Position numbers and translations under genes: made by a program. 64,000 nucleotides of DNA from Bosea beijingensis (GTDB lineage Bacteria > Pseudomonadota > Alphaproteobacteria > Rhizobiales > Beijerinckiaceae). The DNA is taken from positions 4,192,307 through 4,256,306 of the forward strand of contig NZ_CP132359.1 of assembly GCF_030758975.1 (NCBI RefSeq). The letters run 5' to 3'. The notes beneath the pieces were generated by a model. It saw nothing but the letters and a program-made list of their open reading frames with translations. It ran no database searches and was not told the origin of the DNA. Within the stretch, counting starts at the first letter, position 1, and the number at the start of each line of letters is the position of its first letter. This document shows positions 17,390-26,507 of this stretch, piece by piece.

Positions 17390-19060
17390 ATGACCAATCC
17401 AACTGAGGGGGTGCCTCAGAAGCACCCCAGCTTGTTCGAGCCGGCGACGCTGCTGCTCATCGCCGCGCTCTGCGTCTTCGGCGCGATCATCGGCATGCAG
17501 CTTCTGGTGTCGCTCGGCATCACCGCCAATACCTCGCTGATCGGCGCGCTCGCCGCCATGGCGCTGGCGCGGGTGCCGCTCGCGATCTTCGCGCGCTACC
17601 GCTCGATCCATGTCCAGAACCTGGCCCAGAGCGCGATCTCTTCGGCCACGTTCGGCGCGGCGAACAGCCTGCTGCTGCCGGTCGGCATTCCCTGGCTGCT
17701 CGGCCGGCCGGATCTCGTCCTGCCGATGCTGGCGGGCGCCTTCTTCGCCATGTTGCTCGATGCCTATCTGCTCTACCGGATGTTCGATTCCCGCGTCTTC
17801 CCGGCGACGGGCGCCTGGCCTCCGGGCGTGGCCGCCGCCGAGGCAATCAAGGCCGGCGACGAGGGCGGCCGCAAGGCGGTGCTGATGGGCATCGGCTTCG
17901 GCACCGGCATCGCCGCTTCCTTCGTCAAGATCCCGCTGGCCTGGATCGGCTTTGCCGGCTCGACCGCCGTCTCCGGCATTCCGATGTCGGCCTTCGGCGT
18001 TGCCTTCATCGGCAATATCTGGGCGCTGCTGATGTTCGGCGTCGGCCTCCTGCTGCGCGGCTATTCAGGCCAGCTCTTCAGCGGCCCGACCTTCGCCAGC
18101 ATCATCCCGAAGGGCGACCTGATGGCCGCCTATATCCCGCACGGCTTTATGATCGGTGCGGGCCTCGTCGCGCTGCTGCAGGTCGCGTCGCTGCTGTTCC
18201 GCCGCGGCGAGGCCAAGGCGGGCGAGGCGACTGCTGGCGTCTCGGATGTCGAGGTCAAGCGCGCGCTTGGGCTGGGCACGGTTGGCTATCTCGTGATTGC
18301 CGTCTTCATCGCCATTGTCGGCGGGTTGATGACCGACATGTCGATGGGCATGCTGATCCTGTTCGTGCTTTACGCCGCCTTCGCGGCCTATGTCCACGAG
18401 CTGATCGTCGGCCTGGCGGCGATGCATTCCGGCTGGTTCCCGGCCTTCGCGGTGGCGCTGATCACGCTGATCATCGGCATGCTGATGGGCTTCCCGATGC
18501 CGGCTCTGGCGCTGCTCGTCGGCTTCTCCGCCGCGACGGGACCTGCCTTCGCCGACATGGGCTATGACCTCAAGGCCGGCTACCTGCTGCGCGGCAACGG
18601 CGCCAACCCCGCCTTCGAGCGCGAGGGCCGCCGCCAGCAGCTCTTCGCGGCGATGTTCGCCTTCGTCGTGGCGGGCGCGGTCGTGCTGTTCTCCTACCAG
18701 TCCTATTTCGACCAGAACCTGGTGGCCCCCGTCGACAAGGTCTATGCCGCGACGATCAAGGCCGGCGTCGCGCCAGGCGTGGCCTGGCAGCTCTTCCTTT
18801 GGGCTATCCCCGGCGCGATCCTGCAGTTCATCGGCGGGCCGAAGCGGCAGATCGGCGTGCTCTTCGCCACCGGCCTGTTGATCAACTTCCCGATGGCGGG
18901 CTGGGCGGTGCTGGCCGGCATCCTCTGCCGGATCATCTGGGAGAAGCTGCGCGGTGCGAGCGGCGAGGGCGACATGGAGGTCTTCGCCGCGGGTGTGATC
19001 GCGGGCGATGCGATCTTCTCCTTCTTCGACTCCGTCTCGAAGAACTTCTGGAAGCGCTGA
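17390..19060 (+). CDS. OPT/YSL family oligopeptide transporter
   Basis: A polytopic inner-membrane protein (556 aa) made largely of hydrophobic segments, starting with LLLIAALCVFGAIIGMQLL. The OPT look comes from FPATGAWPPGVAAAEAI and GFPMPALALLVGFSAATGPAFADMGYDLKAG in nearby parts. OPT proteins import short peptides or metal chelates with protons. It is shorter than many OPT members (600-700 aa). Lying between the hydantoinase and aroM genes, it probably carries the hydantoinase substrate or a precursor. Confidence 0.8.
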   Translation: MTNPTEGVPQKHPSLFEPATLLLIAALCVFGAIIGMQLLVSLGITANTSLIGALAAMALARVPLAIFARYRSIHVQNLAQSAISSATFGAANSLLLPVGIPWLLGRPDLVLPMLAGAFFAMLLDAYLLYRMFDSRVFPATGAWPPGVAAAEAIKAGDEGGRKAVLMGIGFGTGIAASFVKIPLAWIGFAGSTAVSGIPMSAFGVAFIGNIWALLMFGVGLLLRGYSGQLFSGPTFASIIPKGDLMAAYIPHGFMIGAGLVALLQVASLLFRRGEAKAGEATAGVSDVEVKRALGLGTVGYLVIAVFIAIVGGLMTDMSMGMLILFVLYAAFAAYVHELIVGLAAMHSGWFPAFAVALITLIIGMLMGFPMPALALLVGFSAATGPAFADMGYDLKAGYLLRGNGANPAFEREGRRQQLFAAMFAFVVAGAVVLFSYQSYFDQNLVAPVDKVYAATIKAGVAPGVAWQLFLWAIPGAILQFIGGPKRQIGVLFATGLLINFPMAGWAVLAGILCRIIWEKLRGASGEGDMEVFAAGVIAGDAIFSFFDSVSKNFWKR

Positions 19061-19068
19061 ACGAGACA

Positions 19069-19094
19069 GGCCCCGGGGCGATCGCCCCGGGGCC
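19069..19094 (+). terminator. Perfect 26-bp palindrome between OPT and aroM genes
   Basis: A perfect palindrome with no loop spacer (13-base arms, all G/C but the central AT), nine bases after the OPT stop. No T-run follows. It may act as a processing or attenuation hairpin that sets the aroM level relative to the transporter. Confidence 0.5.
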
Positions 19095-19119
19095 GCTTCA
19101 TTTCGGAAAAGAGGTTGCC

Positions 19120-19791
19120 ATGAGCAAGCTGGGCACGCTGACCATCGGCCAGGCGCCGCGCGCCGACATCACGCCGATCCTCGACGACGTGCTGGATGCG
19201 CGTCTGGCACGGCGCCATGCCGGTGTACTGGACGGCCTGAGCCGTGCCGAGATCGAACGGGGTTTCGCGGCCGAGGCCGGAAAGCCGGTGCTGATCACCA
19301 AGCTCCTCGACGGCAGCGCGGTCGTCATCGACCGGGCGCGCACCGAGGCGGCGGCCCAAACGAAGCTCGCCATGCTGGAAGCCGAGGGCTGCTCGACGAT
19401 CCTGATGCTCTGCACCGGGCATTTCGCGAGCTTGCATACGCAGACAGCGCGCTTGATCGAGCCGGACCGCATCTTGCCGCCGACGGTGGCAGCACTGGTG
19501 CAGGGCGCCCAGCTCGGCATCATCGTGCCGCTCGCCGAGCAGATTTCATCGGAGGCCGGAAAATGGGCGCCGCTTGGTCGTGCGCCGCTCTATGCCGCCG
19601 CCTCGCCTTATGGCGGGGAAGGGGCGTCGGTCGCGGAAGCGGCCCGTGATCTCAACGGGCGCGGTGCCGAAATCCTGCTGATGGATTGCATGGGCTTCGT
19701 CGAGCGGCATCGCCGCGAGGCGGCCGAAGCCGGGCTGCCGGTCATCCTCTCCAACAGCCTGATCGCCAAGCTGGTCTCCGAGATCGTTTGA
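19120..19791 (+). CDS. AroM family protein, possible cofactor-free racemase
   Basis: A 223-aa protein starting LGTLTIGQAPR, the usual AroM opening. AroM has no proven function in E. coli, where it sits beside aroL. As I recall, the family belongs to the Asp/Glu/hydantoin racemase superfamily. In keeping with that, two cysteines lie in turn-like settings: Cys98 in MLCTGHF and Cys190 in MDCMGF, the spacing expected of a two-cysteine racemase. Being last in a hydantoinase-transporter unit supports a racemase role. The start at 19120 has AGAGG upstream. Confidence 0.8.
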   Translation: MSKLGTLTIGQAPRADITPILDDVLDARLARRHAGVLDGLSRAEIERGFAAEAGKPVLITKLLDGSAVVIDRARTEAAAQTKLAMLEAEGCSTILMLCTGHFASLHTQTARLIEPDRILPPTVAALVQGAQLGIIVPLAEQISSEAGKWAPLGRAPLYAAASPYGGEGASVAEAARDLNGRGAEILLMDCMGFVERHRREAAEAGLPVILSNSLIAKLVSEIV

Positions 19792-19813
19792 CGGCGGTGG
19801 GTGCCGCTATGAC

Positions 19814-19842
19814 AGAAAGGCCGCCTTTCAGGCGGCCTTTCT
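19814..19842. terminator. Bidirectional terminator between aroM and torF
   Basis: A 12-bp perfect stem (19814-19825 with 19831-19842, loop TTTCA) ending TTTCT on both strands, placed between two convergent genes. Confidence 0.8.
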
Positions 19843-19863
19843 CGTTCGCGGAAGGCGCAGGAC

Positions 19864-20769
19864 TTACTTCGAGGCGAAGACGCCGACGCTGCTCGCGGTG
19901 ATGTCGAAGGACAGCGTCGCGACGACGGCGGCGCCGCACCATTTCGAGCGGCCGCTGCCGGTCGTGATGCCGCGCGGGTCGGCCGTCAGCAGGAAACACT
20001 CGGTCTTCGACAGCGTGGTGTCGTGGTAGCGCAGGTCGGCGGTCAGGTTCTTCCAGTTATAGGACACGCCGGCATTCCAGTAGGTGTAGTCCGGCAGATT
20101 GGTCGCCGGAACCGTCGACCAGATCGCGAGATTGGTGGTTCCGAGCCAGTAATGGCCGAGCTCGCCGGAGACCGAAAGGCCCTCCAGGAAGGGCAGGTTG
20201 TATTTGGCGGTGACCGAGGCATAGGTGCCGCTCGCGCCGGTGCCGAGCCAGTCCCAGGCATGATAGGCGTTGGCGCCGAGCGTCAGGCTCTCCGCGAAGG
20301 TATAGGAGACCTTGCCATAGACCTCGGTGAAATCCGTGTTCTTCGGCGTCCAGAATACGCCGGCGACATCGATGAGCTGCTTCTCGCTCGGATAGTAGTA
20401 TTGCATCACGCCGAAATCGAAGGCGAGATCGCCGAATTTCGGCCGGATACCGGCGTAGAAGTCGATTTCCGCATCGGGGCGCGTGGCGAGATCGACGCTG
20501 GCACCGTAGACGCCGGCATAGAACAGGTTGTTGTAGACCTGCAGCTCGGCGCCGCCGCCGATGCCGGGCTTGCGGTCGGTCTGCGAAATGCCGCGGAAAT
20601 TATAGTCGGTCTGGGCCTTCACATTGACGGCAATGTCGAACCAGGTGATCGCCGGGACGACCGGGACCGGGGGTGCGCCCTTCCTGCTCGGCAGGTCGGA
20701 GGCATGAGTCCCGGTGATGCCGGCCGCCAGGGCCAGCCCGAGTATCGAGGATCGGAAGAGATCGGACAT
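19864..20769 (-). CDS. TorF family putative porin
   Basis: An outer-membrane beta-barrel protein (301 aa). A signal peptide (LGLALAAGITGTHA) precedes alternating amphipathic strands such as DYNFRGISQTD, EIDFYAGIRPKF and KVSYTFAESLTLGANAYH. The NFRGISQTD element is the hallmark of this porin-like family, common in alpha- and gammaproteobacteria and of unknown cargo. The start at 20769 was chosen because the signal peptide begins there and GAGGGG lies upstream. Confidence 0.85.
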   Translation of the reverse strand: MSDLFRSSILGLALAAGITGTHASDLPSRKGAPPVPVVPAITWFDIAVNVKAQTDYNFRGISQTDRKPGIGGGAELQVYNNLFYAGVYGASVDLATRPDAEIDFYAGIRPKFGDLAFDFGVMQYYYPSEKQLIDVAGVFWTPKNTDFTEVYGKVSYTFAESLTLGANAYHAWDWLGTGASGTYASVTAKYNLPFLEGLSVSGELGHYWLGTTNLAIWSTVPATNLPDYTYWNAGVSYNWKNLTADLRYHDTTLSKTECFLLTADPRGITTGSGRSKWCGAAVVATLSFDITASSVGVFASK

Positions 20770-20877
20770 CTGCTGGAACCCCTCGCCGCGCCGTGATCGC
20801 GCTGTCACGCCATCAAGCGGATGAGGCCGGTTTTCCGGCAAGACGAGCTTTTGGGCTGAACGCACAGCCAAAAAGCA

Positions 20878-20900
20878 AAGGCCCCCGAAACGGGGGCCTT
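20878..20900 (-). terminator. Terminator of the L,D-transpeptidase gene
   Basis: A 10-bp stem (20878-20887 with 20891-20900, loop of three). On the minus strand it is followed by TGCTTTTT. It lies 82 bases past the stop at 20982. Confidence 0.85.
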
Positions 20901-20981
20901 CGCGCCTGCAAAAAAGGCAGTCCGGATTATCCGGGGCGCCGCGACATTTTTGTCACGCTCGCGCGGCGTGTTCCGAACGTC

Positions 20982-22349
20982 TCAGCGCTGCGCAGGCTGG
21001 CTGGCGTAAGCCGCAGTCGTCTGGTCGAGGCTGGAGGTCCTGAGCCCGGTGGCACGGCGCGGCGGCAGCGGGGCACTGGTCGCGGTCGGCGCAGCCGGGA
21101 CCACCGAAACGACCGGGGCCGAGGCGGTGGCGACGCTCTGGTCGGCGGTGCCGCCGAAGGTCGGCATGAAGCTGAGCGCGCGCTGCAGGAACGGCTTGTC
21201 CTCGGCGGGAGCGGCGGGGGCGACCGGGGTGGAAGAAGCGCTGGCCAGCACCGGCGCCTGCTGGGCATTGCCCGGAGCGACCTTGGCGAGCTGCGTGGCG
21301 GCCGGCTCCTCGACAGGCGCGGCGGCGACGGCGGCGAGGATGGCGTCGTTATCGGCGGATGCGGCGCGCACGGTCGCCTTGGCCTTGCCTGCGTTGTCGA
21401 GCACGACGACACGCGGGCCGGAGGCGAGCGCATCCTCGCGGCTGATGCCGACATCGCGCGAAGCCCAGGAGGCCGAGCGGTTCAGGGCATCGGCGCCGTT
21501 CGAGGCCAGCGCGCGCTTGAACGAGGCGTGCTGGTCGCCATCTTCATAGATCAGCTTGATCGCGGGCGTGCCCTTGGCGACGAGCGCGGCGACCTGGACT
21601 TCATCCTCGCGACGCTTCTCGGCGACGGCGGCCGGGGCCTGGCCGCCATTGAAGACATAGCGGCCGCCGGCAACGGAAATCGCCGGCTCGTCCTTGGTGA
21701 CCTCGAAATAGTCCGAGCCTTCCTTCAGGTTCTTCCAGAAGGCGATATTGGGGTCGAGCCGGTGCTTGGCGAGGTTCTGCGCGGTCATCCGAAACGGATA
21801 GGCCTGCATCTGCACGGCGCGCTGGCCGGCATTCTGGGCCTCGCGAACCAGCGCATAGATCTCGCCGATCTGGTCGTCCGTCATCGAATAGCAGCCGGCC
21901 GAGGAGCAGGCGCCATGCACCATCAGATGCGCGCCGGTGCGACCATAGGAGCGATCATAGGCATTGGGATAGCCCATGTTGAACGAGACGTAATAGGACG
22001 AGTTCGGGTTCATCTGCTGCGGCCCAATGGCATAGAAGCCCTCCGGCGCCATGCGATCGCCCTCGCGGACCTTCGGGCCGAGCTGGCCGGACCAGCGGCA
22101 CATCGGATAGGTCTTCAGCAGTGCATATTGCCCGTCGGCCCTGCGCTTCCAGACCTCGAGCTCCGACTCCTTCTTGAACGAGCGGATGATGATCGGCTGG
22201 TCCTTGCTCATGCCCTTCTCGGACATCAGCGCATAGGTCGCGTTCGGGATCGGGATGGTGTGCCGGGCGGAACCGCGATAACGGTCTTCCTCGCAGGCAC
22301 CCAGCGTCAATGCAACAAAAGCCACGAGTGCGAGTTGCTTGATTGCCAC
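20982..22349 (-). CDS. L,D-transpeptidase (YafK/YkuD-type) lipoprotein
   Basis: A 455-aa envelope protein. With a GTG start at 22349 it has a lipoprotein signal with lipobox LGAC (Cys19). The YkuD catalytic core shows HLMVHGACSSAGC, giving catalytic Cys153 and His145, the pattern of the YafK/DpaA group. Those enzymes form or cleave peptidoglycan-to-lipoprotein links. The region after about 280 is Ala/Pro-rich, low in complexity and probably disordered. An ATG 60 bases upstream is in frame but would bury the lipobox signal. It is transcribed alone, ending in a strong terminator. Confidence 0.82.
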   Translation of the reverse strand: MAIKQLALVAFVALTLGACEEDRYRGSARHTIPIPNATYALMSEKGMSKDQPIIIRSFKKESELEVWKRRADGQYALLKTYPMCRWSGQLGPKVREGDRMAPEGFYAIGPQQMNPNSSYYVSFNMGYPNAYDRSYGRTGAHLMVHGACSSAGCYSMTDDQIGEIYALVREAQNAGQRAVQMQAYPFRMTAQNLAKHRLDPNIAFWKNLKEGSDYFEVTKDEPAISVAGGRYVFNGGQAPAAVAEKRREDEVQVAALVAKGTPAIKLIYEDGDQHASFKRALASNGADALNRSASWASRDVGISREDALASGPRVVVLDNAGKAKATVRAASADNDAILAAVAAAPVEEPAATQLAKVAPGNAQQAPVLASASSTPVAPAAPAEDKPFLQRALSFMPTFGGTADQSVATASAPVVSVVPAAPTATSAPLPPRRATGLRTSSLDQTTAAYASQPAQR

Positions 22350-22548
22350 GTCGTCAATCCCATTGATCGGCAGGCCGGGGCGCGACCTGTGACTTCGCAA
22401 GGCGGCCAAATTGTGCCCGCCGACTCGTTTTAGATGCGTTAGCCTTGAGGGTTCCTTACCATAGGCCTCCCGCGTCTGGCCACATGGTCAACGCGGGGTA
22501 AAGAAGCCCTGTCTTCGCAGATGCGGGATACTCGCTTCCCGAGATTGC

Positions 22549-23502
22549 TCAGAGATTGCGGCCGATCGCCAGGAACTTGTCGGCCCGCTTGTTGACGATG
22601 TCGTCAGCGCTCAGGCCGGCCAGCTCACCGAGCGCTGCGGAAATGGCGTCGCCCGCGCGGGTGATCGCGGCCTGGCCGTCGCGATGGGCGCCGCCGGTCG
22701 GCTCCTGCACGATCCGGTCGATGATGCCGAACTTCAAAAGGTCCTGCGCCGTGATCTTCATGCCGGTCGCGGCGTCCTGCGCGCGCGCCGTGTCGCGCCA
22801 GAGGATCGAGGCCGCGCCTTCCGGCGAGATCACCGAATAGATCGCGTGCTCCATCATCATGACGCGGCTGGCGGCGGCAATCGCGATCGCACCACCCGAG
22901 CCGCCTTCGCCGATGACGAGCGCAACGCTCGGGCTGCGCAGGCCGAGCCAGGCCTCGGTCGAGCGAGCGATGGCCTCGGCCTGGCCGCGCTCCTCCGCCT
23001 CGATGCCGGGATAGGCGCCGGCGGTGTCGACGAAGCTCAGAACCGGCAGGCCGAAGCGGTCGGCGAGCTCGGTCAGGCGCACGGCCTTGCGGTAGCCCTC
23101 GGGCTTGGGCATGCCGAAATTGTGCCGGATGCGGGTCTCGGTCGAATCGCCCTTCTCCTGGCCGATGACGCAGACGGGCTCGCCGCGGAAGCGGCCGAAG
23201 CCGCCGACGATGGCCTCGTCCTCGCCGAAGGCGCGGTCGCCGGCGAGCGGGGTGAACTCGGTGATCAGCCCGGCGCAGTAATCCTTGAAATGCGGGCGCT
23301 GCGGATGGCGCGCCACCAGAGTCTTCTGCCAGGGCGTCAGCGCGGCATAGAGCTCCTTCAGCGCCTGGCTGGCGCGCGCGTCGAGCTTGCCGATCTCCTC
23401 GGACAGGGAGATGCCGTCGCCGCGTGCCTCCAGGGCCCGCAGCTCATCCGCCTTCGCCTCCAGCTCGGCGACCGGTTTCTCGAAATCCAGATAGCTACGC
23501 AT
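22549..23502 (-). CDS. accA: Acetyl-CoA carboxylase carboxyltransferase subunit alpha
   Basis: AccA (317 aa, usual length) joins AccD to transfer the carboxyl group from biotin to acetyl-CoA, the first step of fatty-acid synthesis. Family landmarks: MRSYLDFEKPVAELE at the start, RPHFKDYC, GFGRFRGEPVCVIGQEKG, SFVDTAGAYPGIEAEERGQ (two adjacent parts) and EGGSGGAIAIA, SPEGAASILW. The start at 23502 is the family start; longer upstream frames are not expected to be translated. It lies downstream of a methyltransferase gene on the same strand. Confidence 0.97.
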   Translation of the reverse strand: MRSYLDFEKPVAELEAKADELRALEARGDGISLSEEIGKLDARASQALKELYAALTPWQKTLVARHPQRPHFKDYCAGLITEFTPLAGDRAFGEDEAIVGGFGRFRGEPVCVIGQEKGDSTETRIRHNFGMPKPEGYRKAVRLTELADRFGLPVLSFVDTAGAYPGIEAEERGQAEAIARSTEAWLGLRSPSVALVIGEGGSGGAIAIAAASRVMMMEHAIYSVISPEGAASILWRDTARAQDAATGMKITAQDLLKFGIIDRIVQEPTGGAHRDGQAAITRAGDAISAALGELAGLSADDIVNKRADKFLAIGRNL

Positions 23503-23605
23503 CGTGATCCAGTTCAGATTCCGCGCCTTGGGCGGGCGGAGCGGCGGTTTACAGCGAAACCGGGCTTGAAAAGCGGCGGACCTTGGCCGCGCCCCGGCGA
23601 AATTG

Positions 23606-24373
23606 TCAACCCGTTCGTGGCTTCGCAGGCGGGTTTGCCGCACGTGGCGTGGGTGAAGGTTGCGGCAGCAGGACGGGTCTCAGCGCGAAGCTGCGTCTTG
23701 TCGCGCGCAGGGGCGCGCGCCGGTAGAACTGTTTGGTGGCGTCGATGATATGGACGCCGGCGAAGGGCAGCGAGAGGCCCGCGCCGATCTGCTCCCAGGC
23801 CAGCGCCGAGCGCATCAGCAGCCGCCTTTGCAGGGGCGGAACATAGAGCGCCTCGGTCCAGTGCTCGGGCGAGAATTCGGCGCCGCGCATCAGGGCGGAA
23901 AGCTGGCGGCGGCTGAAGGGTCTGCCCTGGCCGAAGGGCGTGCCGTCCATCCGGGCCCAGAGCCCGCGCCGGTTGGGCACGACCAAAATCATCCGCCCGC
24001 CGGGATTGAGCACGCGCGAGACCTCTTCCAGCAGGTCGTCGGGGCTTTCGGTCTCTTCCAGCGCATGGACGAGCACGACGCGGTCGATCGAAGCGGTCGG
24101 CAGCGGCAGAAGCGTGGGCTCGACCAGAGCGGAGGCGGAGAGGCCGGACGAGGGCCAGTTCACCACGCCCTGCGCCGCCGGCATGAAGGCGATGGTCCGC
24201 TCGGCCTGCATGCCGAGCACCGAGAGATAGGGCGTCGAGTAGCCGAGGCCCAGCACGCGCTGGCGCGCGCAATCCGGCCAGAAGCGGAGCATCGCCCGGC
24301 CGATGAAGCGCCGGGCCACATGGCCGAGCGGGCTTGCATAGAAGGCGCGCAGGTCGACGACGTCGAGAGGCAT
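23606..24373 (-). CDS. Class I SAM-dependent methyltransferase
   Basis: A 255-aa methyltransferase of the UbiE/type 11 group. Motif I is VLGLGYSTPYLSVLG (about residue 40), an acidic loop follows in DRVVLVHALEETESPDDLLEE, and a post-motif RVLNPGGRMILVVPNRRGLWAR ends the core. Substrate unknown. It is upstream of accA on the same strand and divergent from gloB with a 139-bp gap between starts; neighbours of this type are common in alphaproteobacteria. Confidence 0.85.
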   Translation of the reverse strand: MPLDVVDLRAFYASPLGHVARRFIGRAMLRFWPDCARQRVLGLGYSTPYLSVLGMQAERTIAFMPAAQGVVNWPSSGLSASALVEPTLLPLPTASIDRVVLVHALEETESPDDLLEEVSRVLNPGGRMILVVPNRRGLWARMDGTPFGQGRPFSRRQLSALMRGAEFSPEHWTEALYVPPLQRRLLMRSALAWEQIGAGLSLPFAGVHIIDATKQFYRRAPLRATRRSFALRPVLLPQPSPTPRAANPPAKPRTG

Positions 24374-24512
24374 CGCGCCTGAGATGGAACGCGCAAGGCC
24401 TGAACGCAAGGGTGTCCCGAGGCGATGCCGGGTTGATCGGCGGCCGGGCATGGCTCATGCAGGGCACATGACCGCTCGCCGTTCCGGCGGGCCGACCCTG
24501 CCGGAGGAAGCC

Positions 24513-25277
24513 ATGCCGCTCGACCTTCACGTCTTCCGTACGCTCAACGACAATGCGGGCGCGCTGCTCCACGATCCCGCGAGTGGCGCCTGCGCGGCCG
24601 TCGACGTTCCCGATGCCGGCGAGACGCTCGCCGCTGCCAGGGCCAAGGGCTGGACGATCAGCGACATCTTCATCACCCATGCCCATCACGACCACACGCA
24701 AGGCGTGGCCGAGGTGAAGCAGGCGACCGGGGCGAATGTCGTCGGCCCGGCCGATGCGCGGACCAGCGCGCCGCTCGATCGGGTTCTCGGCGAGGGCGAT
24801 ACCGTCGGCTTCGGCGGCGAGAGCTTCGAGATCTGGCATACGCCCGGTCATTCCGACGGGCATCTCAGCCTCATTGGGCGCGGGGCCAAGCTCGCGCTGG
24901 TCGGGGATGTCGTCTTCGTGATGGGCTGCGGACGGGTCCAGCCCGGCCAGATGGAGCGGATGTGGACCTCGCTGTCGCGGCTGATGGCGCTGCCGGGCGA
25001 TGTCCGTCTGCTAGGCGGCCACGACTATACCCTGTCCAATGCCCGCTTCGCCCGGTCGGTCGATTCCACCAACGATGCGCTGAAGGCGCGCTTTGCGGAG
25101 GCCGAGAAGGCCAAGGCCGAGGGCCGATTCTGGGCGCTGACCACGGTCGCCGAGGAAAAGGCGACCAATCCGTTCTTCCGGGCGGCCGAACCGGCGCTGG
25201 CAAAAGCGGTCGGGCTGGCAGGCGCCGCACCGGGCGAGGTCTTCGCCGCGCTTCGCGAAGCCAAGAACCGGTTCTGA
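24513..25277 (+). CDS. gloB: Hydroxyacylglutathione hydrolase (glyoxalase II)
   Basis: GloB (254 aa) hydrolyses S-lactoylglutathione to lactate and glutathione in methylglyoxal detoxification. The metallo-beta-lactamase metal motif THAHHDH is at 55-61, with GHSDGH, GDVVFVMGCGR and GGHDYTLSNARF further on. GGAGGAAG precedes the start at 24513. It is followed after two bases by the cupin gene, so it heads a three-gene unit. Confidence 0.95.
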   Translation: MPLDLHVFRTLNDNAGALLHDPASGACAAVDVPDAGETLAAARAKGWTISDIFITHAHHDHTQGVAEVKQATGANVVGPADARTSAPLDRVLGEGDTVGFGGESFEIWHTPGHSDGHLSLIGRGAKLALVGDVVFVMGCGRVQPGQMERMWTSLSRLMALPGDVRLLGGHDYTLSNARFARSVDSTNDALKARFAEAEKAKAEGRFWALTTVAEEKATNPFFRAAEPALAKAVGLAGAAPGEVFAALREAKNRF

Positions 25278-25279
25278 CC

Positions 25280-25741
25280 ATGACGATGCGGTTGGACGGG
25301 CTGACGGCGGCGGAGGTCATCCGCCTGCTCGACCTCAAGCCCCACCCCGAAGGCGGCCATTATCGCGAGACGTTTCGCGATCCGGCCGGGCCGGAGGGGA
25401 GGGGCTTCTCGACCGCGATCTATTATCTGCTCGATACGGGCGAGACCTCGGAATGGCATCGCGTCGATGCGGCCGAGATCTGGCACCATTATGCCGGGGC
25501 GCCATTGGTGATCACGGTCTCGCCGAACGGGCACGATGCCTCGGCCCATCATCTCGGCACCGAGCTTGCCGCCGGCCAGCGGCCGCAATTCGTGGTGCCG
25601 GCCGGCTGGTGGCAGAGCGCGACCTCGCTCGGCGCCTGGACGCTGGTCGGTTGCACGGTCGCGCCGGGTTTCGAATTCAAGGGCTTCGAGATGGCGCCGC
25701 CGGGCTGGCGGCCGACACCACGCAAGCCTTCCGGGGGATAG
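25280..25741 (+). CDS. Cupin domain protein, DUF985 type
   Basis: A 153-aa protein with the DUF985 cupin pattern: LKPHPEGGHYRETFRD, STAIYYLL, SEWHRVDAAEIWHHYAG and VPAGWWQSA. Function unknown in the family; the His residues could bind metal. Its start lies two bases past the gloB stop and its stop abuts the next gene, so all three are probably translated together. Confidence 0.85.
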   Translation: MTMRLDGLTAAEVIRLLDLKPHPEGGHYRETFRDPAGPEGRGFSTAIYYLLDTGETSEWHRVDAAEIWHHYAGAPLVITVSPNGHDASAHHLGTELAAGQRPQFVVPAGWWQSATSLGAWTLVGCTVAPGFEFKGFEMAPPGWRPTPRKPSGG

Positions 25742-25742
25742 G

Positions 25743-26501
25743 ATGCTGACCAAGACGGACGACAGCGAATTCGTGCTCGGCTGCGAGCGGCGCATCATCA
25801 ATGCCTGGCCGGCGCTATCGACGCTCATCGTCGGCGATTGGGTGCTGCGCTTTGCCAACGGCTATTCGGGCCGGGCGAATTCCGCGACGCCGCTGAGCTA
25901 TGGCGCCGAGCTCGACGGCACGATGCTGGACCTGATCGAGGAGCTCTATCGCGCGGATGGGCTGATCCCCGCCATCCGCCTGACACCACTGGTGGCGGAT
26001 GCGACGCGCACGGCGGTGCTGGAGCGTGGCTACAGGATCAAGGACCAGTCCTTCGGCCAGATTGCGCCGGTTGCCGGCTTTTCACCATCCGAGGAGGCGG
26101 AGCTGCAGATCGAGGCGCGGCCGAGCCAGGAATGGATAGCGGGCGCCGCAGCCCTGCAGAGCGGCAACAAGACCCATGCCGGCAATCTCGCAGCGATCAT
26201 CGAGAAGGTGAGGTTGCCGGCCGGTTTCGCGACCTGGCTGGTCGAGGGCGAGGCGGTCGCCTTCGGCATGAGCGTCGCCGAGCGCGGCATGGCCGAGATC
26301 GGCCTGATCTGCGTCCAGCCCGGCCATCGCGGCCATGGCTATGGTCGCAGGATCGTGCGGGGGCTGATGGGCTGGGCGGCGGCGATGGGCTGCCACAGCG
26401 CCTATCTGCAGGTCGAGCGGAGCAACGCGGTCGCGATCAACCTCTATGGCAGCCTCGGCTTTCGCGAGCTCTACCAGTACGAGACGCGCATCCTCGACTG
26501 A
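25743..26501 (+). CDS. GNAT family N-acetyltransferase
   Basis: A 252-aa two-part acetyltransferase. The acetyl-CoA loop is VQPGHRGHGYGRRIV at about 198-212, followed by AYLQVERSNAVAINLYGSLGF, which is typical GNAT motif B. The N-terminal half (RRIINAWPALSTLIVGDWVLRF) matches a subgroup of two-domain GNATs. Its ATG starts one base after the TAG of the cupin gene. Substrate unknown. Confidence 0.88.
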   Translation: MLTKTDDSEFVLGCERRIINAWPALSTLIVGDWVLRFANGYSGRANSATPLSYGAELDGTMLDLIEELYRADGLIPAIRLTPLVADATRTAVLERGYRIKDQSFGQIAPVAGFSPSEEAELQIEARPSQEWIAGAAALQSGNKTHAGNLAAIIEKVRLPAGFATWLVEGEAVAFGMSVAERGMAEIGLICVQPGHRGHGYGRRIVRGLMGWAAAMGCHSAYLQVERSNAVAINLYGSLGFRELYQYETRILD

Positions 26502-26507
26502 GGCGTT

